DNA from: Colwellia sp. MB3u-45
GTDB taxonomy: Bacteria > Pseudomonadota > Gammaproteobacteria > Enterobacterales > Alteromonadaceae
Assembly (NCBI RefSeq): GCF_014077005.1
Contig: NZ_JACGVC010000044.1
Span: forward strand, 620,001-684,000
Direction: 5' to 3'
Length of the DNA: 64,000 nt
Below the pieces are notes generated by a model. That model was not told the origin of the DNA. It did not search any database and worked only from the letters and a program-made list of their open reading frames with translations. This document shows, piece after piece, positions 8,994 to 17,696 of the stretch (position 1 is its first letter; the number at the start of each line of letters is the position of its first letter). The translations under genes were made by a program, and so were the position numbers.

Positions 8994-9923
8994 TTAGCTC
9001 GCATTCACTAGGGATTTCTGCATTGTTTCAGCGCGGTTACTTGCTTTTGAAATACAAAAGTTTAATGCCGAAATTAACTTATCACGGCTATGAAAGTGAC
9101 TAACGGTGTCACTACTGAGTTCATGATGATAAACATCTATACGTGTCGATGTGATGCTAGCATCGTGACATATCGCACTATCAATTGGCAGACAACCGAC
9201 GTTTTCTTCAATCCAAGCTAATTTTTCATCTAATGACAACGCCGCAGCAGGGCTATTTTCAGCGACGATATTATCAATGAACACGCGATGAGCATTGGTT
9301 TGGTTTAATGCATTACTAATATCACGCACGAGTAATGGTGGTATAACACTGGTCAAAAAACTGCCAGGTCCTAAAATAACCAAATCGGCATTTAATATGG
9401 CCTCTACACAACTGGGCAAGGTTTTAACTAACGGCGCTAACATTAAACTTTTTGGCATCTCTGACATATTATCAACGGATACTTCACCGATACGACAGCG
9501 GCCTTTTGAATAAAAGGCCATTAAATCTGTTGGGGTTTCAGACATAGGCAATACGGGGGTTTTAACTCTTAATAACCGTCGAACAAGTTTAATAGAATCA
9601 AGGGGGCGTGAGTGTATTTCTCCTAGACCATAAAGAATTAAGTTACCGAGGTTATGGCCACCGAGTTCATCATTACCGTTGAAGCGAAAATCGAACAATT
9701 GGCTGCCGACCGATTTTTCATCAACTAGCTGAGTAAGACAATTGCGTAAGTCGCCCCAAGCGATTGAGCTACTGCGTTTTCTTAAACGGCCAGTAGAGCC
9801 ACCATTATCTGTGGTGGTAACGATACCGGTGAGTTGATTTCCTAAAAAGGACAGGGTAGAAAGTACACGCCCTAAACCGTGGCCACCGCCAATCGCAACA
9901 ACATTGAGTTCTTTTAGCTGCAT
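8994..9923 (-). CDS. YvcK/CofD-family protein (gluconeogenesis-factor type)
   Basis: 309 residues with the CofD/YvcK Rossmann-like fold: N-terminal VVAIGGGHGLGRVLSTL, then TTTDNGGSTGRLR, GDLRNCL, GHNLGNLIL and ILGPGSFLTSVIPPLLV. Relatives such as Bacillus YvcK bind UDP-sugars and affect carbon metabolism and cell shape. The E. coli homologue is YbhK. No coenzyme F420 genes are nearby, so a true CofD role is unlikely. The ATG at 9923 directly precedes the glycine-rich motif. Two hairpins lie upstream at 9962-10016. The gene stands alone between a terminator and the tRNA cluster. Confidence 0.88.
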   Translation of the reverse strand: MQLKELNVVAIGGGHGLGRVLSTLSFLGNQLTGIVTTTDNGGSTGRLRKRSSSIAWGDLRNCLTQLVDEKSVGSQLFDFRFNGNDELGGHNLGNLILYGLGEIHSRPLDSIKLVRRLLRVKTPVLPMSETPTDLMAFYSKGRCRIGEVSVDNMSEMPKSLMLAPLVKTLPSCVEAILNADLVILGPGSFLTSVIPPLLVRDISNALNQTNAHRVFIDNIVAENSPAAALSLDEKLAWIEENVGCLPIDSAICHDASITSTRIDVYHHELSSDTVSHFHSRDKLISALNFCISKASNRAETMQKSLVNAS

Positions 9924-9961
9924 ATAACTATTATTTTTTTTAATTGATGATGAACAATAAC

Positions 9962-10016
9962 GCTTTATTTACTATAAATAAAGCAACTCGCTATAGTTTA
10001 TAACGCTTTTAGCGAG
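9962..10016. other. Two adjacent hairpins upstream of the yvcK-like gene
   Basis: First hairpin: GCTTTATTTA / TAAATAAAGC with a 3-base loop (9962-9984). Second: CTCGCTA / TAGCGAG with a 16-base loop (9987-10016). They may sit in the 5' leader of the minus-strand gene. Apart from the tRNA promoter, the rest of the 9924-10321 gap shows nothing recognisable. Confidence 0.5.
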
Positions 10017-10208
10017 ATAACCCCCTATTTACAGCTTGTTTTTAGCAGAAATTATCAGTAACAACAACGCTGTTATTTCAACACCGGTGAATTATATAAA
10101 ATATCGGGCTTTTAAATAGTTGATAAGACAAAATTTAGCCAACTTGTATTATAAATAATCAGTTAGATAAAATCTTTTAAAAAAATGGCCTAATATCTAA
10201 AATAAGGG

Positions 10209-10246
10209 TTGACAGTATCTTGGTCGCTGCTTAGAATGCGCCTCGC
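10209..10246 (+). promoter_or_regulatory. Sigma-70 promoter of the tRNA cluster with GC-rich discriminator
   Basis: A perfect -35 box TTGACA (10209-10214), a 17-base spacer and a near-consensus -10 box TAGAAT (10232-10237) are followed by GCGCCTCGC. A GC-rich discriminator right after the -10 is the usual mark of stringently controlled stable-RNA promoters. The first tRNA starts about 80 bases downstream. Confidence 0.85.
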
Positions 10247-10321
10247 TTTCAACGAGTAACTTGATTACTTATTGAGAGAAGAATTAGGGTAAGTATTAGG
10301 CCACTTATTTTATTTCGATGT

Positions 10322-10397
10322 GGGGCTATAGCTCAGCTGGGAGAGCGCTTCGCTGGCAGTGAAGAGGTCTGCGGTTCGATCCCGCATAGCTCCACCA
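10322..10397 (+). tRNA. tRNA-Ala (GGC anticodon)
   Basis: 76 nt with encoded CCA. Acceptor GGGGCTA pairs with TAGCTCC. The D-arm has AGCTCAGCTGGGAGAGC, the anticodon loop is CTGGCAG with anticodon GGC, and the T-arm has GGTTCGATCC. It is the first gene of the tRNA operon. Confidence 0.97.
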
Positions 10398-10527
10398 ATA
10401 ATATTATTTTTCATTTGTGCTGATAACGTAAATGAAAAATAGTTAAAAAGATAAAGTAGTTGGATATACCGCGAGGTTGTCGGACTACAGAAGCAAAATA
10501 GTTTATATTTTGTTTTATCGTTTTAGT

Positions 10528-10603
10528 GTCCTTATCGTCTAGAGGCCTAGGACACCGCCCTTTCACGGCGGTAACAGGGGTTCGAATCCCCTTAGGGATG
10601 CCA
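10528..10603 (+). tRNA. tRNA-Glu (TTC anticodon), copy 1
   Basis: 76 nt with encoded CCA. The anticodon stem CCGCC/GGCGG encloses CTTTCAC, so the anticodon is TTC. The acceptor is GTCCTTA/TAGGGAT with one T-G wobble, and the T-arm is GGTTCGAATCC. Confidence 0.97.
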
Positions 10604-10685
10604 CTTCTTCGGAAGACTTCTACGGAAGTAAAAAAGAAAATGAGTTGTGTTTTACTACACAAACAAGAAATATATAATCTAAATC

Positions 10686-10709
10686 ATAAGTTCACTAGGC
10701 TAGAGCTTT
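10686..10709. repeat. 24-bp spacer repeat, copy 1
   Basis: A 24-base string centred on TTCACTAGGCTAGAGC is identical to 10898-10921. Both copies lie 40 to 42 bases before a tRNA-Glu gene, which shows that gene and spacer were duplicated together. Confidence 0.9.
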
Positions 10710-10749
10710 TTACGATTTTATTATACTAAGTGTTTCGAGTTTATAATGT

Positions 10750-10825
10750 GTCCTTATCGTCTAGAGGCCTAGGACACCGCCCTTTCACGGCGGTAACAGG
10801 GGTTCGAATCCCCTTAGGGATGCCA
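10750..10825 (+). tRNA. tRNA-Glu (TTC anticodon), copy 2
   Basis: Identical to copy 1 in the tRNA body, including the encoded CCA and the T-G wobble in the acceptor stem. Confidence 0.97.
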
Positions 10826-10897
10826 CTCATTTTTAGTTAGACAAGTTTACTGGTAAGTGTTTTTTTTGACACATACTATAGAATATGTAGCGTTACT

Positions 10898-10921
10898 ATA
10901 AGTTCACTAGGCTAGAGCTTT
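10898..10921. repeat. 24-bp spacer repeat, copy 2
   Basis: Identical to 10686-10709. The flanking spacer sequence is also related but diverged (TTTAAGTGTTCTA here, ATACTAAGTGTTTCGA there). Confidence 0.9.
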
Positions 10922-10963
10922 ATACAGTAACATTATATTTAAGTGTTCTATTGGTATTTATGT

Positions 10964-11039
10964 GTCCCTATCGTCTAGAGGCCTAGGACACCGCCCTTTC
11001 ACGGCGGTAACAGGGGTTCGAATCCCCTTAGGGATGCCA
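10964..11039 (+). tRNA. tRNA-Glu (TTC anticodon), copy 3
   Basis: Same as the other copies except for one base in the acceptor: GTCCCTA instead of GTCCTTA. This turns the T-G wobble into a C-G pair with TAGGGAT. CCA is encoded. Confidence 0.97.
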
Positions 11040-11131
11040 CCATTAACTTAGATTGGTAAATGTATTTATAATATTTAACAATCAACTACAAAACATGAAA
11101 TCGTTATCGAACGGTTATCATAATTTTTAGT

Positions 11132-11207
11132 GTCCTTATCGTCTAGAGGCCTAGGACACCGCCCTTTCACGGCGGTAACAGGGGTTCGAATCCCCTTAGG
11201 GATGCCA
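11132..11207 (+). tRNA. tRNA-Glu (TTC anticodon), copy 4
   Basis: Identical to copies 1 and 2. It is the last gene of the array and is followed by a terminator. Confidence 0.97.
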
Positions 11208-11255
11208 CTTATTATTTTACTTTTAGTCAAAATAAACAGTGTTTAAAAGTGAAGT

Positions 11256-11284
11256 AAAAAAACCGACTTATGTCGGTTTTTTTA
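11256..11284 (+). terminator. Terminator of the tRNA operon
   Basis: Arms AAAAAACCGAC and GTCGGTTTTTT with loop TTAT, about 50 bases after the last tRNA. Confidence 0.9.
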
Positions 11285-11420
11285 TGCCTAAAATTTATCA
11301 ACTATCCAATATCCAATATAAAGTGGCTGGTGCTCACATTATGAGGTTAAATTTCCAGTGTTTATTCTCATTGAATTCATAGCCATTGAATCAAATCATT
11401 GACCCACTTGGTAGGAATGC

Positions 11421-11661
11421 AGCAGATCTAAATATTTTTAAGCCTCTACATATTCCTTTGTCATTCATTCCTCCCCTTAAAAAATAATAAAATAATTCAC
11501 AGGGAGAAAAGAAGGAGAACAGCAGGAGAAATAAAATATCAGCTGATCTGTTGCGCTTAAATTTTTTACGACTCTACTCGTTCCTTTCTCATTCACTCCT
11601 CCCTGTAAAAAATAATAAAATAATTTAGGGCAGGGAAAAAAGAAGAAGGGCTGCAGGAGAA
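11421..11661. repeat. Imperfect direct repeat of about 110-120 bp, two units
   Basis: Unit 1 (11421-11530) and unit 2 (11541-11661) both run from AGC(A/T)GATCT through a CATTC(A/C)(T/C)TCCTCC block, an identical TAAAAAATAATAAAATAATT stretch, a purine-rich GGGAGAAAAGAAG-like stretch and GCAGGAGAA. Inside each unit CTCCC(TG) and (CA)GGGAG face each other across the AT-rich core, so each could fold. No coding sense is visible. Function is unknown. Confidence 0.75.
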
Positions 11662-11708
11662 GTAGAAACGTTATTGGGATTGATTGCACATGTTTATGGT
11701 TGCCGACT

Positions 11709-11858
11709 AAACATAAGTACCTGCGTCGACGTTAAAGGCTTTACCAATGCCGTGGAACCATGTTCTTACAAGCATCTGAGTCATATAGAGTAAAATGTAG
11801 TAGGAGTTACCGAGGTGGCTATGAACGGGGACGTAAGGAGCAATACACTCTTTGAATA
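11709..11858 (-). other. Short open frame, possible gene remnant
   Basis: On the minus strand about 50 codons stay open up to a TAG at 11709 and translate to protein-like sequence (PYVPVHSHLGNSYYILLY, then MLVRTWFHGIGKAFNVDAG). There is no clear start or ribosome binding site, and the frame overlaps a hairpin upstream. It may be the decayed end of a gene or chance. I do not recognise the family. Confidence 0.25.
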
Positions 11859-11897
11859 ATTAACCTTATTGAATTTTAATCAACAAGGTTAATTATT
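11855..11897 (-). terminator. Hairpin downstream of the CPA2 antiporter gene
   Basis: Perfect 13-base arms AATAATTAACCTT / AAGGTTAATTATT with a 17-base loop. It lies 39 bases past the antiporter stop. The T-run is weak, so it is only a probable terminator. Confidence 0.55.
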
Positions 11898-11936
11898 GGG
11901 TATGTGACCTAAGGGGTTAATTCACTTATAGCTCGC

Positions 11937-13517
11937 CTATTGAGTTCGATTCCGCTTGTTAATTAAACTCAAGCTTTCTTCAGCAAAACCTACACCAGCC
12001 TCGTTATAAAAGTTAAACACTTTGTCTACACCAAAGCTTTCAAGGGTGATCAGTTCATCATCATAGCGTGCAATAGCGGCGATCTTACCCTGATAATTAG
12101 TGCGCCTTATTTGCGCGGTTATATTTTTAATGTCTTGCACAGAAGGAAGTGCTAAAAGTGTTAGTTCAATCTTACTCAGATCAATTTTTTCCCAAAAGTC
12201 AGCATCTTCAGCATCACCCAGATAGGTGTGAATACCGTTTTCATTTAACCATTTTACTTTGTCTTTATCTGTGTCTAAGCCCCAAACTTGATCGTCTATC
12301 TGAGCACTCAAGGCTCTATAAGCGCCGATACCAACACGGCCCATGCCAATAATCGCAATGGGTGCTTCGCAAGGCTGAACAAAATCATCTTCGACTAAAG
12401 GCTTTTTACTTTCAAAGCGCTTAAATTTTTCTTTATTATTGGCAAAGTAATCATGGGCAAAGTTATAAAGTACATTAGTAATAATAAAGGATAATGCTAC
12501 CGCTAATGACAATATCACTAGCCACTCGGAAGATAGCCAGCCTGCTTCAGTGCTAAGTGCGGCAATAATAAGACCAAATTCACTATAATTACTTAACGCT
12601 AACGCCGATAAAAATGCGGTTCTACCACGAAGATTAAGTTTGACTAAAATAAAGAAAAACAGCAAAAACTTAACGGGTAGTAACAAGGTTAATACTGACG
12701 CTATAGCAAGCATCTCTAATGTGGGTAGGGCAGTAAAACCAATAGATAAGAAAAAACCAATCAAGAATAAATCTTTAAAACTCAGTAATGACTTATTTAT
12801 TTCACTGGCTTTGCTATGAGAAGCTAAATACATACCCGCTAAAAGCGCACCTAAGTCGCCCTTGATTTGAACTAATTCAAATAACTCATAAGCACCGAAA
12901 GCGATAAAAAAGCCCATTAATGGAATAAGTTCGCCATGGCCTGCCTTACTAATGACTTTGTTAATATAGGGTTTTAATGGTATTAAAAGCAGTAACAAGC
13001 CCGCCCAAGGGCTAGGTAGTTCACCGGTGGCGACGACAAGAAATATCACCGCAATGACGTCTTGCATCACCAATATGCCAATCGCCAGTTTCCCATGGCG
13101 GGCGCGCATTTCACCGTGCTCTTGCATAAGTTTAACAACGCATACCGTACTACTAAAGCTTAATGAAAATACGATTAGTGCTGATGTCGTGAGACTTAAG
13201 CCACTAACAAAAGGAAGAGTAATAAGGGCGATGGTTTTTAACAGTACGAGTCCAATCAATAACCATAAAACACTGTGGCTTAAGCTGCCAAGCCAAACTT
13301 CTGGCTTGAGTAAGTCTTTTATATTGAGTTTCAGGCCAATGGTAAATAGCATCAAGGTGATGCCAATATCAGCTAATACATTGACCATGCCATCGGCTTC
13401 ATAGCCTAAAAAGAGTAAGATAAATCCGGCCGCTAAATAGCCGATTGAGGGTGGTAGAGCCACTAATTTGGTTAATAAACCACAAATAAAAGCAAAACCG
13501 ATCCAAATAAATTCCAT
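11937..13517 (-). CDS. CPA2-family cation:proton antiporter with TrkA-N domain (KefB/YbaL-like)
   Basis: 526 residues. About a dozen membrane segments (residues 1-385) form a Na+/H+ exchanger domain, including PPSIGYLAAGFILLFLGYE, IGITLMLFTIGLKL and the FSLSFSSTVCVVKLMQEHGEM helix seen in KefB-like proteins. A cytosolic Rossmann RCK/TrkA-N domain follows (about 400-510: IAIIGMGRVGIGAYRALSAQ, VWGLDTD). Such proteins exchange K+ or Na+ for protons, gated by nucleotides. The exact ion is not clear. The start lies six bases after the tesA stop on the same strand, so tesA and this gene form an operon. Confidence 0.9.
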   Translation of the reverse strand: MEFIWIGFAFICGLLTKLVALPPSIGYLAAGFILLFLGYEADGMVNVLADIGITLMLFTIGLKLNIKDLLKPEVWLGSLSHSVLWLLIGLVLLKTIALITLPFVSGLSLTTSALIVFSLSFSSTVCVVKLMQEHGEMRARHGKLAIGILVMQDVIAVIFLVVATGELPSPWAGLLLLLIPLKPYINKVISKAGHGELIPLMGFFIAFGAYELFELVQIKGDLGALLAGMYLASHSKASEINKSLLSFKDLFLIGFFLSIGFTALPTLEMLAIASVLTLLLPVKFLLFFFILVKLNLRGRTAFLSALALSNYSEFGLIIAALSTEAGWLSSEWLVILSLAVALSFIITNVLYNFAHDYFANNKEKFKRFESKKPLVEDDFVQPCEAPIAIIGMGRVGIGAYRALSAQIDDQVWGLDTDKDKVKWLNENGIHTYLGDAEDADFWEKIDLSKIELTLLALPSVQDIKNITAQIRRTNYQGKIAAIARYDDELITLESFGVDKVFNFYNEAGVGFAEESLSLINKRNRTQ

Positions 13518-13523
13518 GTTAAA

Positions 13524-14198
13524 TTAAGGCTCCAGTATCATTATTTCATTAAGTTGTTGTTCAACATAGTCAGCGATTATTGGCTGTGCTTGCGCGTTAG
13601 GGTGAATACCGTCTGCTTGCATAAGTGCTTTATCGGTGGCAACGACTTCCATAAAAAAGGGCAGTAAGGTGATATTGCTAGCATTGGCGACATCTTCAAA
13701 AACTTGCTCAAACATCTCATTGTATCTTGGGCCATAATTTGGCGTTATTTTTATCTTAATCATTGAAACTTTTATGTTTTTATCTTGCGCTAACTTGACC
13801 ATTTGTAACAAATTATTTTTAATGATTTTAGGTGAATAACCACGTAAACCATCATTTCCGCCTAATTCAATTAGCAACAAGTCAATTTTTTCATTCGCCA
13901 AAATGCCTGCTAGCCGAGATAAACCACCACTCGTCGTTTCACCACTAACACTGGCATTTATTATTGTGTAAGCTTGTTTTTGTTCGGTAAGTTTTTGATT
14001 AAGTAAGTGCACCCAGCCTTGTGTGGGTTTCATCCCATAACTTGCACTGATACTATCACCTAATAGTAAAATATTGCGGGTTGGTGTGATACTAATGCTG
14101 TTATCAAGCGTATTGACCTGTTTGTTTTGTGCAGCAGTATTTGCTGTAGAGATAAAAAATAAGCTAATAAATAATATAAAAAGTGGATAATTTTTCAT
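13524..14198 (-). CDS. tesA: Periplasmic SGNH esterase/lysophospholipase TesA
   Basis: 224 residues. The Sec signal peptide is [23 protein letters not shown]. The SGNH blocks are complete: block I ILLLGDSISASYGM (nucleophile Ser), block II NASVSGETTSGGL, block III LIELGGNDGLRG and the closing DGIHPNAQAQ with catalytic Asp/His. TesA is a periplasmic thioesterase I / protease I / lysophospholipase L1. It is divergent from ybbA as in E. coli. The two ATG codons share bases at 14197-14198, so both promoters must lie inside the opposite gene. Transcription continues into the antiporter gene. Confidence 0.96.
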   Translation of the reverse strand: MKNYPLFILFISLFFISTANTAAQNKQVNTLDNSISITPTRNILLLGDSISASYGMKPTQGWVHLLNQKLTEQKQAYTIINASVSGETTSGGLSRLAGILANEKIDLLLIELGGNDGLRGYSPKIIKNNLLQMVKLAQDKNIKVSMIKIKITPNYGPRYNEMFEQVFEDVANASNITLLPFFMEVVATDKALMQADGIHPNAQAQPIIADYVEQQLNEIMILEP

Positions 14199-14994
14199 GC
14201 ATGTAAATTCCGAGAGTATTCTAAGCGTTAAAGACCTAACTAAATCAGTGCAAGTTGAAGATAAAACGCTAGTTTTGCTTCAACCACTTAATTTAACTGT
14301 TGCTGCGGGCGAATCAATTGCCATTGTCGGTTCGTCTGGCTCAGGTAAAACGACATTATTATCGATTTTAGCGGGTTTAGATTTACCAAGTTCCGGACAA
14401 GTGTATCTTAAAAACCAGCCTTTACACCAGTTTAATGAAGAGCAGCGCAGCCAAGTTCGTGCGCAGCATGTGGGATTTATTTTTCAACAATTTTTATTAA
14501 TTAACAGCTTAACTGCGCTTGAAAATGTGATGTTGCCAGCCGAGTTAGCCAATATGCCCGATGCGCAAGCGCGTGGTGAAGCTTTACTGGCGCAAGTAGG
14601 TTTGGCTGACAGAATGGAACATTACCCTTCTCAGCTCTCTGGCGGTGAACAACAGCGGGTAGCTATTGCGCGGGCATTTATTGCTAAGCCAGATATTTTA
14701 TTCGCTGATGAACCCACGGGCAATCTAGACAGCAAGACGGGTCAACATATTATTGATTTAATATTCGATTTGAATGTTAAAGAGGGTACCACCTTAGTGT
14801 TGGTGACCCACGATGCTAAATTAGCGGCAAGGTGCCAGCGCCAAGTTGAAATGGACAGCGGTGCTTTAACTGAACCTTTGACTGAAGCCACCTTAGCAAA
14901 CACAGATGAAAACCATGCTAAAAATCAGGCTGATACTCAAACCACAAGGCATGATGATCTTGCAAGCAAAACTTCAGTTTCACAAGTAGGTTAA
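14197..14994 (+). CDS. ybbA: ABC transporter ATP-binding protein YbbA
   Basis: 265 residues of the LolD/MacB-type ATPase class. Walker A is [11 protein letters not shown], the signature is [14 protein letters not shown], Walker B is [12 protein letters not shown], and the switch histidine is in LVTHDAK. The N terminus ([18 protein letters not shown]) aligns in length with E. coli YbbA, which supports the ATG at 14197 although the ribosome binding site is weak. The tail after residue 235 is low-complexity and rich in Thr/Asn/Asp. The partner permease gene starts two bases after the stop. In other species the pair is linked to lipid or toxic-metabolite handling, but its substrate is not firmly known. 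Confidence 0.93.
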   Translation: MHVNSESILSVKDLTKSVQVEDKTLVLLQPLNLTVAAGESIAIVGSSGSGKTTLLSILAGLDLPSSGQVYLKNQPLHQFNEEQRSQVRAQHVGFIFQQFLLINSLTALENVMLPAELANMPDAQARGEALLAQVGLADRMEHYPSQLSGGEQQRVAIARAFIAKPDILFADEPTGNLDSKTGQHIIDLIFDLNVKEGTTLVLVTHDAKLAARCQRQVEMDSGALTEPLTEATLANTDENHAKNQADTQTTRHDDLASKTSVSQVG

Positions 14995-14996
14995 CC

Positions 14997-17585
14997 ATGA
15001 GTATTGTTAAAGAAAAAGCATCAAGCATGTGGTTTACTCAATCACTACGCTTATTACATCATGAGCTTCGCCGTGGTGAACTGACCATTATATTTATCGC
15101 TATTGCGCTTGCCGTTGCGACGGTATTTTCATTGACCGGATTTTCTGGCCAAATTAAGCATGCCATAGTGGCCAATAGCACCAATACCATAGGCGCTGAT
15201 CGTGTCCTGCGTATGTCGTCAGAAGTTGACACTAGCATTATAGAAAAAAGTCAGACATTAGCACTAGAATATGCCCGGAAAATTGAAACTGAGTCGATGG
15301 CGTTTGCGGGCGACAATATGTTACTCAGTGAACTCGATGCGGTATCTGATACTTACCCTTTGCGCGGTGAACTTAGAATTAAAACCTCGCTGACGCAAAT
15401 CGCGAGTGTTGTTGCTAATGCCCCTAAACTAGGCACAGTTTGGGTTGAGCCCAGTGTGTTAAGTCGCTTGAATGTTAAGATTGGCGAGGTGATTGAGATA
15501 GGTGTTGCGCCACTCATTATTGCCGGTATTGTTACTGATATTCCTGATCGTTCATACCGCGCCTTTATTGCCGGGCCAACGGTTATTTTAAATATTGCCG
15601 ATATGCCCAAAACCGAGCTTATTCAGCCAGGCAGTCGTATTACCTATAAGTACTTATTTGCCGGTGAAACCGATGCTATTGAAAGCTTTGAAAAATGGAT
15701 TAAACCACAAATCAATGAATCACAACGTTGGTATGATGCAAAAGCCGCACAAAATCGTTTATCAAGAATATTAGACACCGCAGAGAAGTTTCTTTCGCTA
15801 GCAAGTATGTTAGGCATTGTATTAGCGGCTGTTGCGGTGGCGGTGGCCAGTCGTCGTTATGGTCAACGTCATCAGCCTAACGTGTCAATATTTAAAGCCC
15901 TAGGTGCGTCAATTTCGCATGTGAGAAAACTTTATTGTCTGCATTGGACCTTATTGAGTTGTTTAAGTATCGCAGCAGGATTAGTGGTGGGTTATGGTTT
16001 GCTGCTACTGGGTGCTAATGCCATTGCGAGTTATTTATCATTAGCTGATGCACCGCTGACTTTTGTGCCGTTTTTAACGGCGATATTTACTGGTTTATTA
16101 TGTGCCATTGCTTTTGCTATTCATCCGATTATGACCTTAGTAAAAAGCTCACCCTTAAATGTTATTCGTGGTTTTAGCCAAGAAAAAGTCGCGCGCTTTG
16201 GCTGGCATCAGTTACCGCCTTTATTGGCGTTATTTTTATTACTGTTTATTTTCAGTCAAGACTTAGTGATGAGCGCTGCGTTGTTATTCGGCGGTGTGGT
16301 TGTCTCCTTTATCTTGTTGTTGTTTGGCCGTGGCTTAATGAGCGCAGGCCGCAGTGTCGGTACTAAAGCGGGAAAGTCTTGGCATTTGGCCTTAGCGAAC
16401 TTAAAACGCCGAGCTAGTGAAAACAGCGTGCAACTGGTCAGTTTTACTATCGCTATAATGCTGTTGTTATTGATTACAGTAATGAAAAGCTCAATATTAT
16501 CAGAATGGGAGCAACAGTTTCCTGATGATACGCCCAATCATTACCTGATCAATATCACTCAAGATCAAATTCAGCCTTTAAAAAGCTTTGTTGAAGAAAA
16601 TAATATTGCCAATCAAGGTTTCTATCATGTTTACCGTGGTCGTTTATCAGCGATAAACGGTGTAAAGACCGTCGATAAAGATGATAAAGATGATGACAGT
16701 CAAGTGCAAAACGCTGAAAAAATTGATGGCACTGAAAAACAACAAGCTAAGAAAACCAAGCAGCAAAAAACTCGGCAAGGTATGGGCCGTGAACTGGGTT
16801 TAACCTGGCGTACTGAGTTACCTGATGAAAATGAAATTATTGCTGGGCAGTGGTGGCCAGTTGGCGACGAAACACCTCAAGTGTCCATTGAAAGCAACAT
16901 AGCAGAACGTTTGGCGGTTAAATTAGGTGATGAGCTAACCTTCACACTCGGCTCGGATGAGTTTACCGTGCCTGTGACTAGCATTCGTCAAGTAAATTGG
17001 CAAAGTCGGCAGTTAAACTTCATTATGGTTTTTAACCAAAGTGTACTTGAGCAATTTCCGACGACATCAATTTCCGCTTGGTCAATATCAGATGATAACC
17101 GAGACTTGGTTTATCGCTTTTTGGCCAACTTTCCCACGATTACGGTAATGGACTTTGCTGCCATTATGGCGCAGCTCAATGGTATTATTGAGCAAGTGAC
17201 GGTGGCGATTCAGCTGATCTTAATTTTAGTGGTACTTGCCGGTAGCTTAGTGTTAATAGCGCAAGTACAAGCCAGCATGGAAGAAAGAGAGCGTGAACTA
17301 GCGATATTGAGAACCTTGGGCGCTAAAGGCAGCTTACTGCGTAATAGCGTGTTATATGAGTTCGTAGCACTAGGCGCTATTGCTGGACTCATGGCAAGTG
17401 TTGGTATGGAAATAGCCGTTTATATTTTGCAAAGCCAAGTCTTTAATATGTCAGGCAGTTTTCACTTTCAGTATTGGTTAGTGGGGATTGGCGCGGGCGC
17501 ATTCTTTGTCGGCTTAATTGGTATGCTCAGTTGTTGGCGTTTACTTAAATTGTCGAGCGTTACCTTAATCCGACGAACCATGTAA
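14997..17585 (+). CDS. ybbP: FtsX-type ABC permease YbbP
   Basis: 862 residues, a normal length for YbbP. The pattern is one N-terminal membrane helix, a periplasmic MacB-PCD-like domain, a first FtsX block (about 265-400), further helices, a second periplasmic domain and a final FtsX block (about 735-862, with EERERELAILRTLGAKGSLL). Between residues 555 and 600 there is a charged insertion rich in Asp/Lys/Gln (KDDKDDDSQVQN), which is variable sequence. It forms an ABC exporter with the preceding ATPase in the inner membrane. A few dozen bases separate its stop from the next gene. Confidence 0.93.
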   Translation: MSIVKEKASSMWFTQSLRLLHHELRRGELTIIFIAIALAVATVFSLTGFSGQIKHAIVANSTNTIGADRVLRMSSEVDTSIIEKSQTLALEYARKIETESMAFAGDNMLLSELDAVSDTYPLRGELRIKTSLTQIASVVANAPKLGTVWVEPSVLSRLNVKIGEVIEIGVAPLIIAGIVTDIPDRSYRAFIAGPTVILNIADMPKTELIQPGSRITYKYLFAGETDAIESFEKWIKPQINESQRWYDAKAAQNRLSRILDTAEKFLSLASMLGIVLAAVAVAVASRRYGQRHQPNVSIFKALGASISHVRKLYCLHWTLLSCLSIAAGLVVGYGLLLLGANAIASYLSLADAPLTFVPFLTAIFTGLLCAIAFAIHPIMTLVKSSPLNVIRGFSQEKVARFGWHQLPPLLALFLLLFIFSQDLVMSAALLFGGVVVSFILLLFGRGLMSAGRSVGTKAGKSWHLALANLKRRASENSVQLVSFTIAIMLLLLITVMKSSILSEWEQQFPDDTPNHYLINITQDQIQPLKSFVEENNIANQGFYHVYRGRLSAINGVKTVDKDDKDDDSQVQNAEKIDGTEKQQAKKTKQQKTRQGMGRELGLTWRTELPDENEIIAGQWWPVGDETPQVSIESNIAERLAVKLGDELTFTLGSDEFTVPVTSIRQVNWQSRQLNFIMVFNQSVLEQFPTTSISAWSISDDNRDLVYRFLANFPTITVMDFAAIMAQLNGIIEQVTVAIQLILILVVLAGSLVLIAQVQASMEERERELAILRTLGAKGSLLRNSVLYEFVALGAIAGLMASVGMEIAVYILQSQVFNMSGSFHFQYWLVGIGAGAFFVGLIGMLSCWRLLKLSSVTLIRRTM

Positions 17586-17696
17586 CTTTCTCGCTTTATA
17601 AAAACTATATCGCTTTTAACACTAGCGGGTATGCTATGAAATCGCGTATAGTTTTAAGAGCTTATACTACATTAGATAACCAACTGGGTTTAAAAA

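Noticed and set aside
8994-9923. True CofD (F420 biosynthesis) assignment for the YvcK-like gene
   Set aside because: No other F420 genes nearby, and the motifs fit the broader YvcK/YbhK group.
10411-10662. 83-codon minus-strand frame over the first tRNA-Glu
   Set aside because: It is antisense to a tRNA gene. The frame is a by-product of the tRNA sequence, with no independent coding signals.
10526-10729. 67-codon plus-strand frame containing tRNA-Glu copy 1
   Set aside because: The tRNA structure explains the sequence, and there is no ribosome site.
11477-11689. 70-codon minus-strand frame in the direct-repeat region
   Set aside because: Its Phe/Leu/Ser-rich, duplicated peptide is just the translation of the two DNA repeat units.
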